Shown here: one piece after another, positions 1 to 5,083 of the stretch | Position numbering within the stretch: position 1 is the first letter of the stretch | Layout of the letters: each line of letters starts with the position of its first letter | Source of the DNA: JBFGFG01 sp041627475 | GTDB taxonomy: Bacteria; Actinomycetota; Nitriliruptoria; Nitriliruptorales; Nitriliruptoraceae | NCBI GenBank assembly: GCA_041627475.1 | Contig: JBFKQZ010000206.1 | Coordinates: 1-5,799, forward strand | Direction: 5' to 3' | DNA length: 5,799 nucleotides | Translations under genes and position numbers: made by a program | Notes under the pieces: generated by a model | What the model was told of the DNA's origin: nothing | What the model saw: only the letters and a program-made list of their open reading frames with translations | Databases searched by the model: none

Positions 1-974
1 GCGAGGTCGGCGGCCATGACGGCGTAGTTGGTCGCCACCATGAGGTCGAGCGAGTCGGGTGCACCCGACCGCATCAGGTAGCCCAGCCGCTGCTCGATGA
101 TCGGGATGCCGGTGACCTTCTTCAGACGTGCACCGAGCTCCGGGCCGATCCCGCCCAGCTTGCGGTGGCCGTAGGCGTCGGCCTCCCCCGACAGGACCAT
201 CTCCCCGCCCTCGAGCTTCGCGCCCTCCGACACGGTGCAGACCGCGTAGTTGGACGGGTTGCGCTCGCGGTCACCGACCAGCAGACCCGCCAGCTTCTCG
301 ACGTCGCACGGGACCTCGGAGATGATGGCGCGGTCCGCGCTGGCGAGGTAGGCCGAGATCAGCGAGGTCTCGCCCGAGTAGCGCCCGAACAGCTCGACGA
401 CGGCGATGCGCTCGTGCGAGCCGGTCGAGGTCCGCAGCTGGTGGATGAACTGGACGCTGCGCGACACCGCCGTCGAGAAGCCGATGCAGTAGTCGGTCCC
501 GTGGACGTCGTTGTCCATCGTCTTGGGGATCGCGACGACGGGCACGCCCTCCTGGTGCATCCGCAGCCCGTAGGAGAGGGTGTCGTCGCCACCGATCGGG
601 ATCAGTGCGTCCACGCCGATCGCCTCCAGCACGCGCAGCGCGTGCGGGGTGAGGTCGTGCGGCCCGTCCCCGTCGACGGTGTCGGCGAGGAAGTCCGGGA
701 CCTCCGCCGTCGCGACGCGTCCGGGGTTCGTCCGCGAGGTGTGGAGGAACGTGCCACCACTGCGGTCGACGGTCCGGACGCGGCCCGGGTCGAGCTCGAT
801 CGTGTTCGCCGCGATCGAGGCCGGGTCGTCCGGGTCCGTGTCGACCAGGCCGCCCCACCCACGTCGGATGCCGACCACCTCGTGGCCGTCGTCGATGACG
901 CGTTGCACGACCGCCTTGATGCAGGGGTTGAGCCCCGGCACGTCGCCACCACCGGTCAGGATCCCGATCCGCAT
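1..974 (-). CDS. pfkA: 6-phosphofructokinase, PPi-type active site (partial, 3' end outside window)
   Basis: This enzyme phosphorylates fructose 6-phosphate to fructose 1,6-bisphosphate in cytoplasmic glycolysis. The visible 324 codons begin with MRIGILTGGGDVPGLNP, the glycine-rich N-terminal loop of the family. GGDDT lies at residues 128-132 and PKTMDND at 150-156, with D154 as the catalytic base. In E. coli numbering, positions 104 and 124 are Gly in ATP enzymes; here they are Asp131 and Lys151, the pair associated with pyrophosphate as phosphoryl donor. The usual MGR motif reads FGR (196-198). The TSR substrate loop and the HERIAVVE strand are present. The ATG at 972-974 is preceded by GGGAGG (982-987), 7 nt away. 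No stop occurs before the left edge; family members run about 340-420 residues, so little is missing. The gene lies downstream of a tRNA terminator and probably has its own promoter. Family assignment is firm; donor choice is inferred from two residues. Confidence 0.95.
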   Translation of the reverse strand, partial: MRIGILTGGGDVPGLNPCIKAVVQRVIDDGHEVVGIRRGWGGLVDTDPDDPASIAANTIELDPGRVRTVDRSGGTFLHTSRTNPGRVATAEVPDFLADTVDGDGPHDLTPHALRVLEAIGVDALIPIGGDDTLSYGLRMHQEGVPVVAIPKTMDNDVHGTDYCIGFSTAVSRSVQFIHQLRTSTGSHERIAVVELFGRYSGETSLISAYLASADRAIISEVPCDVEKLAGLLVGDRERNPSNYAVCTVSEGAKLEGGEMVLSGEADAYGHRKLGGIGPELGARLKKVTGIPIIEQRLGYLMRSGAPDSLDLMVATNYAVMAADL

Positions 975-999
975 GCCCACGCCTCCCGTCCAGCCACCC

Positions 1000-1005
1000 A
1001 ACCTA
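1000..1005 (-). promoter_or_regulatory. Putative -10 element of the phosphofructokinase gene (TAGGTT, within CCTAGGTT)
   Basis: TAGGTT fits the actinobacterial TANNNT -10 pattern. A start about 7 nt downstream would give a leader of roughly 20 nt holding the GGGAGG ribosome site. No convincing -35 hexamer is seen at 16-19 bp spacing. The site lies between the tRNA terminator and the gene, where a promoter is needed. Confidence 0.4.
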
Positions 1006-1038
1006 GGCGGGCGACGGGCGGCAGGGGCCCGGAAACGA

Positions 1039-1067
1039 CGAGAACCGGCCGCGAGGGCCGGTTCTCG
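1039..1067 (-). terminator. Rho-independent-type hairpin after tRNA-Gly
   Basis: The minus strand reads CGAGAACCGGCC, loop of five bases, then GGCCGGTTCTCG: a perfect 12-bp stem (1039-1050 with 1056-1067). It is followed by TCGTTTCC, a short, impure T-rich tail. The stem begins one base after the encoded CCA of the tRNA, so it most likely ends the tRNA transcript. The perfect symmetry means it could also act against transcripts from the other strand. Confidence 0.85.
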
Positions 1068-1068
1068 G

Positions 1069-1145
1069 TGGAGCGGATGACCGGGATCGAACCGGCGACC
1101 TCCACCTTGGCAAGGTGGCGCTCTAGCCAGCTGAGCTACATCCGC
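1069..1145 (-). tRNA. tRNA-Gly, anticodon GCC, CCA encoded
   Basis: The minus strand folds into a complete cloverleaf. The acceptor arms are GCGGATG and CATCCGC (7 bp), the D arm GCTC/GAGC, and the anticodon arm CCACC/GGTGG with loop TTGCCAA, so the anticodon GCC is at 1109-1111. The variable loop is AGGTC and the T arm GCCGG/CCGGT with loop TTCGATC. The discriminator is U, as in bacterial glycine tRNAs, followed by an encoded CCA at 1069-1071. It reads GGC and GGU codons, heavily used in this GC-rich genome. A strong hairpin lies directly downstream and a likely promoter about 80 bp upstream. Confidence 0.97.
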
Positions 1146-1170
1146 GTGTGCCCTGTCGGGCTCTGGCTGG

Positions 1171-1214
1171 CCGTCGTGCGGGTCGCGCGCTGGGCGCGGC
1201 GGGCCGTGCGACGG
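1171..1214 (-). repeat. Imperfect inverted repeat in the tRNA leader / dUTPase 3' flank
   Basis: CCGTCG at 1171-1176 is matched by CGACGG at 1209-1214. After two mismatched positions the pairing resumes for three more base pairs. Inside the loop the minus strand has CGCGC-CCA-GCGCG, a short tight hairpin. The structure lies between the dUTPase stop and the tRNA, just after the predicted tRNA start point. It lacks a T-tract, so it could be a weak dUTPase terminator, a leader structure removed by RNase P, or chance in very GC-rich DNA. Confidence 0.35.
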
Positions 1215-1223
1215 CGGAGGGGG

Positions 1224-1252
1224 AGGCTAGCGACGGCGGCGGGGCCGGGCAA
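1224..1252 (-). promoter_or_regulatory. Putative tRNA-Gly promoter (TTGCCC - 17 bp - TAGCCT)
   Basis: On the minus strand TTGCCC (1247-1252) and TAGCCT (1224-1229) are separated by exactly 17 bp, matching a primary-sigma promoter. It starts just beyond the dUTPase stop codon. The predicted transcript start near 1217 would give a leader of about 70 nt before the mature tRNA 5' end at 1145, trimmed by RNase P. This is the best two-box promoter in the window. Confidence 0.55.
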
Positions 1253-1264
1253 ACCGAGGGGGCC

Positions 1265-1711
1265 TCACCGGCCGGTCGAGCCGAACCCGCCGGCCCCGCG
1301 ACTGCTGTCGTCGAGCGCCTCCACCTCCACGACGGCGGCCGTGCCGACCCGCTGGAGCACGAGCTGTGCGACCCGTTCGCCCGCGGCGAGGGTCACCTCC
1401 TCGGTGCCCAGGTTGACCAGCAGCACGAGCACCTCGCCGCGGTAGCCGGCATCGATCGTGCCGGGCGCGTTCGTGACGGTGATCCCGTGGCGGGCGGCCA
1501 GCCCCGACCGTGGGTGGACGAGTCCCACCCAGCCGTCGGGGATCGCCATCGCGAGACCGGTCGGCACGGCAGCCCGCTCCCCCGGCGCGAGCGTGACCGC
1601 CGCCACGGACGACAGGTCGAGGCCGGCGTCGCCGGGGTGGGCGTAGGTCGGCAGCACCGCGTCGGGGTGGAGGCGCTGCACGGGCAGTTCGGGGTGCTCG
1701 GCTGGTGCCAC
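1265..1711 (-). CDS. dut: Deoxyuridine 5'-triphosphate nucleotidohydrolase (dUTPase)
   Basis: dUTPase hydrolyses dUTP to dUMP and pyrophosphate, keeping uracil out of DNA and supplying the thymidylate precursor; it works as a cytoplasmic homotrimer. The 148 residues match the usual length and carry all five motifs in order: GDAGLDLSS (27-35) with the metal-site Asp32, PRSGLA (67-72), the uracil-binding hairpin GTIDAGYRGEV (84-94) with catalytic Asp87 and Tyr90, RVAQLVL (113-119), and the C-terminal flap RGAGGFGSTG (138-147), which closes over the phosphates. The GTG start at 1709-1711 gives the conventional length, with GGAG (1718-1721) 6 nt upstream and a TAGTGT -10 box further up. An open frame continues upstream to 2005, but it runs antisense through the next gene and is not coding. 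The gene diverges from the membrane-protein gene across 64 bp. Confidence 0.96.
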   Translation of the reverse strand: MAPAEHPELPVQRLHPDAVLPTYAHPGDAGLDLSSVAAVTLAPGERAAVPTGLAMAIPDGWVGLVHPRSGLAARHGITVTNAPGTIDAGYRGEVLVLLVNLGTEEVTLAAGERVAQLVLQRVGTAAVVEVEALDDSSRGAGGFGSTGR

Positions 1712-1739
1712 GAATGTCTCCGGGGGCGGTCGGCGGGGC

Positions 1740-1745
1740 ACACTA
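1740..1745 (-). promoter_or_regulatory. Putative -10 element of dut (TAGTGT, within CCTAGTGT)
   Basis: TAGTGT fits TANNNT. Initiation about 7 nt downstream would leave a leader of about 22 nt carrying the GGAG ribosome site. The -35 position (near 1763-1768) shows no good hexamer. The element lies in the 64-bp divergent spacer 1712-1775, so factors binding here could affect both dut and the plus-strand operon. No TANNNT box is visible for the plus-strand direction. Confidence 0.42.
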
Positions 1746-1775
1746 GGGGGTAGCAGTCGACCTCCCGAGCCACCC

Positions 1776-2858
1776 GTGCCCACGCCCGACGACGCGCCCG
1801 ACCCCGCGACCCGCAGCGTCACGCCCCGCCGTCCCGAGGCCGCCCCGGCCGTGTCGTCGGTGACCACGGGCGTGCTCGACGCCGAACGCCGCGCACGTGA
1901 CGAGGTCGCCCGCCGCCGCCGACTGCTGGTGGGCGGCGCCGTCCTCGGCCTCGTGATCGCCGGCGCCGTGCTCGCCGTCATGACCGTGCTGCAGCAGCAG
2001 GCCAACCGTGACGCGGAGCTGGCCGCGGACCGCGCCGAGGCCCGTGCCGCGTTCGCCGAGGCCGTCGTCCAGCGGGCCGAGGACTACGAACCGCCGGCCC
2101 TGGCGGTGCTGCAGGACGCACCTGCCCTCCGCGCGGTCCTGGAGCAGTTCCTCTCCACGACCGAGACGACCGACGACGAGCTCGGGCGACAGGTGGAGGT
2201 GCTGCTCGCAGCGCTGGACGCGGACGCCGCCGCCGTCGCCGAGCTGCGCGCCCGCGAGGTGCCCGAGCCGGCCGAGGAGATCGACGCGACCCGAGCGGTG
2301 ATCGTCCTGCGGGAGCTCGAGACCCTGCGCGCCGAGGCGGACGCGCTGGCGGACGAGGTCCCCGTGGCCCGCAACGACGTGCGGACGTGGGTCGGGGTGG
2401 TGCGCGACGTCAACGACGCCGTGACCGCCCACGTCGAGCAGGTCGAGGCCGAGGAGGCGACCTCCGACCCGGAGGAGCTGATCGAGCTCTGGCGCGCCGA
2501 ACGCCCCGCCCTGCTGCGGCTGTCGGCCGCCGCGAGCGCCGCCGACGACGTCCCCGGCCTGGCCGCCTGGGCCGATGCGCACCAGGCCTACGCCCGTGAC
2601 CTGCTCGACTGGATCGACGAGGCAGTGGGGCTGCTCCAGGAGGGCGAGCTCGAGACCTACAACGAGCGGTTCGACGAGCTGTTCGCCACCGACGACCCGT
2701 TCGGCTTCAACGCCGCGGTCGCCGCCGCGACCGAGGAGGCCCTGGCGTCGCCGGCGTTGCTGCAGCTCGGGACGCTCGAGCAACGCGCCGAACTCGTGCT
2801 CGACCGTGTGACGTCGACCGAGGTCGTCACGGCCGAGCAGCTCGCGGACGACGCATGA
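1776..2858 (+). CDS. Single-pass membrane protein with helical outer domain, function unknown
   Basis: I do not recognise this 360-residue protein. Residues 1-30 are Pro/Ala-rich and probably disordered. An Arg-rich stretch (ARRRR, 45-49) precedes one hydrophobic segment at about 50-72, predicting an N-inside anchor with about 285 residues outside. That outer part is rich in Ala, Glu, Asp and Leu with few glycines or prolines, so it should be largely helical, partly coiled coil; it is acidic and has no cysteine. The GTG start at 1776 is supported by coding-type third positions from the first codons, yet no Shine-Dalgarno lies upstream (the sequence there is CCTCCCGAGCCACCC), so leaderless translation is possible. 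GTG at 1851 is an in-frame alternative. The stop overlaps the nuclease start as ATGA, so the two genes are translationally coupled. A role as surface anchor or partner for the nuclease is only a guess. Confidence 0.88.
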   Translation: MPTPDDAPDPATRSVTPRRPEAAPAVSSVTTGVLDAERRARDEVARRRRLLVGGAVLGLVIAGAVLAVMTVLQQQANRDAELAADRAEARAAFAEAVVQRAEDYEPPALAVLQDAPALRAVLEQFLSTTETTDDELGRQVEVLLAALDADAAAVAELRAREVPEPAEEIDATRAVIVLRELETLRAEADALADEVPVARNDVRTWVGVVRDVNDAVTAHVEQVEAEEATSDPEELIELWRAERPALLRLSAAASAADDVPGLAAWADAHQAYARDLLDWIDEAVGLLQEGELETYNERFDELFATDDPFGFNAAVAAATEEALASPALLQLGTLEQRAELVLDRVTSTEVVTAEQLADDA

Positions 2859-3370
2859 GGCGACTCCTCCCCTGGCTGCTGCTCGTCTGCGTCGCCTGCA
2901 CACCGCGCACCACGGCGCCCGCGACCACGACGGATGCAGCGGGCGTGCCCGCACCGGCCGATGCCGTCCCGGCGGTCGTCGAACGGGTCGTCGACGGCGA
3001 CACCCTGGTCGCCGAGGTCGACGGCGAGCGCGAACGCGTCCGCCTGCTGCGGATCGACGCCCCCGAGGCAGCCCGTGACGGGGACCCGGCCGAGTGCCTC
3101 GCGGACGCAGCCACGGCTGCTCTGGAGGACCTCGTCCCACCCGGCAGCACGGTCGAGCTGGCGACTGACGTCGAACGCCGTGACCGTTTCGGCCGCCTGT
3201 TGGCCCACGTCTGGGTGGACGGGACCTGGGTCAACGGGGCGCTGCTGGAGGCCGGCCTCGTCCAGGTGCTCACGATCCCGCCGAACGTCGCGTACGACGA
3301 CGAGGTCCGTGCGGCGCAGGCGGACGCCCGCGAGGCCGCCGCCGGCCTGTGGGACCCGGCGGCCTGCTGA
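2855..3370 (+). CDS. Exported thermonuclease-like nuclease (staphylococcal nuclease family)
   Basis: The protein (171 residues) belongs to the calcium-dependent staphylococcal nuclease family, which cleaves DNA and RNA phosphodiester bonds. MRRLLPWLLLVCVAC is a short export signal. Cys15 could be lipidated, but its box (CVAC) has Cys where Leu is usual at -3, so simple secretion is equally possible. A Thr/Ala/Pro linker leads to the domain at about 40-167. VVDGDT (45-50) gives the calcium aspartates Asp47 and Asp49. VRLLRIDAPE (62-71) holds Arg63, Asp68 and Glu71, matching Arg35, Asp40 and Glu43 of the S. aureus enzyme. DRFGR holds Arg114, matching Arg87. All key residues are present, so an active enzyme is expected. 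Cys81 and the terminal Cys171 may form a disulfide outside the cell. The ATG overlaps the upstream stop by four bases (ATGA). The gene ends directly against the converging cyclase gene. Confidence 0.93.
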   Translation: MRRLLPWLLLVCVACTPRTTAPATTTDAAGVPAPADAVPAVVERVVDGDTLVAEVDGERERVRLLRIDAPEAARDGDPAECLADAATAALEDLVPPGSTVELATDVERRDRFGRLLAHVWVDGTWVNGALLEAGLVQVLTIPPNVAYDDEVRAAQADAREAAAGLWDPAAC

Positions 3371-4507
3371 TCAGTCCTCGAGCGACTCGACGTCGAACTG
3401 GGGCCGGACCACCAGCGGGCGGCGGTTCCCGAGCCCCCGGACCCGCGTCGGACGGATGCGCTTGATCTCGTAGTGCGGCTCGAGCCGCTCGCGCAGCTGG
3501 TCGTCGGCCAGGAGCGACCAGGCGCGGGCGATGTCGGTGAGGCGCGCGGCCACGTTGACGGGGGTGCCGTAGTAGTCGCCCTCGCGCAGGAGCACCTCGC
3601 CGGCGGCGATCCCACCCCGGATCGGCATCTCGTCGGGGTCGTCCGGCTCGGTGGTCAGGCGCAGCAGGACGTCGACGAGAGCGTGCAGGTCGGGGGACAC
3701 GAACATCGCGGCATCGCCCAGGAACTTCACCACCGTCACCTCCTCGTCCTCCGAGGCGGCCTCGATCACGCGCTCCTCGAAGGTGTCGAGCAGTTCGTCG
3801 AGACCCGTCGGGTCGACGCGCGCGGCCAGCGCGGTGTAGCCGACGAGGTCGACGAACCCGACGACGGCGTCGATCTCCGGGGTGTCCGACTGCGTCGCCA
3901 GGACGGCCAGCTCGGACCGCAGGTGCTGCCGGATGTGGTGGCGGTACTCGTGGGCGAGGAGGCGACGGCTGATCCGGTCGAACCGGCCGGCGTGCTCGGC
4001 CAGCGCGATCGCGATCGCGAGGTCGTCGGCACCGGCCTCGCGCAGCGGGAGGACGATGTTGTCGCGGACCAGCGACATGTCCGCGCGTGCCACGGCCGCC
4101 AGCGCGATCGAGCGCGAGCGCGCGATCCGGAGCAGCGCGTCCAGCGGCAGGACCTCGAGGAGCTGCGAGAAGAGGTGCGCCGCGTCGAGGTCGGACTGGG
4201 TGTAGGCGTCGCCGCCGACGGTGTCGAGCAGCTCGTCGAGGACCCGCTCGGGGAGCCCGCTGGCCTCGCTCAGGTCGCGCAGGGAGTACCGGCCGGGCTC
4301 GTCCAGTGCCTGGCTGGCCAGCACCAGCGGCACCCGCCCGTCGGCGACGGCGGCGCGGGCCTCCGCCTCGTCCACCCCGAGCTCGACCAGTGCCTCGACG
4401 GTCGCCTCGAGGTCGTCCACGCCGTCGATGCCGTCGGCGGCCTCCGCACCGTCCACGTCGAGGTCCGGTGCGGCAGGGGCGACGGTGGCGTCGTCGGCCT
4501 CGGTCAA
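3371..4507 (-). CDS. Class III adenylyl cyclase with N-terminal helical regulatory domain (Rv1264-like)
   Basis: The enzyme converts ATP to cAMP and pyrophosphate. There is no signal peptide or membrane segment, so it is cytoplasmic. An acidic, low-complexity stretch (1-35) precedes an all-helical region (about 36-205) that resembles the autoinhibitory domain of the pH-responsive M. tuberculosis cyclase Rv1264. The catalytic domain follows (about 210-370). FVDLVGYT supplies metal-binding Asp220, and VVKFLGDAAMF supplies adenine-contacting Lys261 and the second metal Asp265. GDYYGTPVNVAAR supplies Asp311 (ATP selectivity), Asn318 and the transition-state Arg322. With every catalytic position intact, an active ATP-specific homodimer is expected. 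The TTG start (4505-4507) is chosen because GGAG (4514-4517) lies 6 nt upstream and homology begins there; the frame stays open further up but only antisense to non-coding and receiver sequence. A His-rich patch (186-195) sits just before the catalytic domain. The receiver gene is 80 bp upstream on the same strand. Confidence 0.94.
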   Translation of the reverse strand: MTEADDATVAPAAPDLDVDGAEAADGIDGVDDLEATVEALVELGVDEAEARAAVADGRVPLVLASQALDEPGRYSLRDLSEASGLPERVLDELLDTVGGDAYTQSDLDAAHLFSQLLEVLPLDALLRIARSRSIALAAVARADMSLVRDNIVLPLREAGADDLAIAIALAEHAGRFDRISRRLLAHEYRHHIRQHLRSELAVLATQSDTPEIDAVVGFVDLVGYTALAARVDPTGLDELLDTFEERVIEAASEDEEVTVVKFLGDAAMFVSPDLHALVDVLLRLTTEPDDPDEMPIRGGIAAGEVLLREGDYYGTPVNVAARLTDIARAWSLLADDQLRERLEPHYEIKRIRPTRVRGLGNRRPLVVRPQFDVESLED

Positions 4508-4541
4508 CGAAAGCTCCAGGGGTCGGCAGCGCCCGCTGGAC

Positions 4542-4547
4542 ACTCTA
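4542..4547 (-). promoter_or_regulatory. Putative -10 element of the adenylyl cyclase gene (TAGAGT, within CCTAGAGT)
   Basis: TAGAGT is a good TANNNT match in the 80-bp gap after the receiver gene. The implied leader is about 28 nt and includes the GGAG ribosome site. No -35 consensus is visible. It suggests the cyclase may be transcribed on its own as well as by read-through from the receiver gene. Confidence 0.42.
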
Positions 4548-4587
4548 GGCGCGAGGACGGCGCCTCCCCCGCCCGGTTGACCCGGGG

Positions 4588-5004
4588 TCAGGTGGTGGCC
4601 GGGGCCTCGCGGGACGGCGGGGCCAGCCGCCGGATGGCCTCGACCAGCCGCTGCGCGTTGCCGGACTTCGTCAGCATCTCCACGCCGATCGACAGCAACT
4701 GGTCGCGCGCGTGGTCGTTCGCCATCGCCGAGTAGGCGACCGGGACGACCTCGGGGTGCTCCTCGAGCAGACGGTCGATCAGCTCGAACCCGTCCATGCC
4801 GGGCATCATGAGGTCCACCACGGCGACCTCGGGGTCGAGCAGGGCCACCTGCTCGAGCGCCTCGTAGCCGTCCGCGGCGTCCCCGACGACCTCGATGTGG
4901 TCGGCCTTGCCGAGCTGCCACGTGAGCATGGCACGGAAGTCGACGTCGTCGTCGACGATGAGCACCCTGACAGGTGCGTCCACGTACTCCCCCGCTGTGC
5001 TCAA
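4588..5004 (-). CDS. Single-domain response regulator (receiver only)
   Basis: This 138-residue protein is a complete CheY-like receiver with no output domain. VLIVDDD (14-20) gives the acidic pocket Asp18 and Asp19. VAVVDLMMPGMDG (60-72) gives phosphoacceptor Asp64. Ser92 (YSA) and Lys113 (LTKS) are the switch and catalytic residues; the residue after the Lys is Ser rather than the usual Pro. It should be phosphorylated by a histidine kinase, none of which is in the window, and act through protein contacts. The TTG start at 5002-5004 is preferred because GGAGGT (5009-5014) lies just upstream. GTG at 4981-4983 is a real alternative: it removes seven residues and leaves the domain intact, but its GGGGGAG is too close. 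The gene reads toward the cyclase 80 bp away and diverges from the helicase gene. It may signal to the cyclase, though only proximity supports this. Confidence 0.92.
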   Translation of the reverse strand: MSTAGEYVDAPVRVLIVDDDVDFRAMLTWQLGKADHIEVVGDAADGYEALEQVALLDPEVAVVDLMMPGMDGFELIDRLLEEHPEVVPVAYSAMANDHARDQLLSIGVEMLTKSGNAQRLVEAIRRLAPPSREAPATT

Positions 5005-5020
5005 CTCCACCTCCGAGCGG

Positions 5021-5026
5021 ACGGTA
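5021..5026 (-). promoter_or_regulatory. Possible -10 element of the receiver gene (TACCGT)
   Basis: TACCGT matches TANNNT in the spacer between the receiver and helicase genes. Upstream on the same strand is GTGACAGTG (5037-5045), 10 bp away, closer than a normal -35. If used, it favours the downstream GTG start of the receiver (4983), because the TTG at 5004 would leave hardly any leader. Confidence 0.25.
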
Positions 5027-5083
5027 GCCGTCCTGCCACTGTCACAGTCGTCCGGCACGCTGGGAACCAAAGGACCGGAGCGC

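Noticed and set aside
165..1445. A 426-codon plus-strand open frame running through phosphofructokinase, the terminator, the tRNA and dUTPase
   Set aside because: It crosses a terminator and a tRNA gene and is antisense to two well-identified enzymes; the protein has no recognisable features.
1743..3140. A 465-codon minus-strand open frame opposite the membrane protein and nuclease
   Set aside because: It is antisense to two genes with clear coding signatures and has a repetitive Gly/Arg/His composition typical of the shadow frame in GC-rich DNA. No motif is recognisable.
4572..4586. Hairpin CCCGG-GTCAA-CCGGG between the receiver and cyclase genes as a terminator
   Set aside because: The stem is only 5 bp with no T-tract after it; such short GC stems are expected by chance in this DNA.
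3473..4735. A 420-codon plus-strand open frame opposite the adenylyl cyclase
   Set aside because: It mirrors the cyclase codons and has Val/Gly/Arg/Gln/His-rich low-complexity protein with no family motifs, whereas the cyclase has every catalytic residue.
4508..4921. N-terminal extension of the cyclase up to an ATG at 4921
   Set aside because: The extra part overlaps the receiver gene in another frame and is Arg/Gly/Pro-rich. The TTG at 4507 has a well-placed GGAG and gives a normal-sized protein.
5042..5046. TGTGA on the minus strand as a cAMP receptor (CRP) site, tempting because a cyclase gene is near
   Set aside because: Only one half-site is present. The matching TCACA at six bases' distance is absent.
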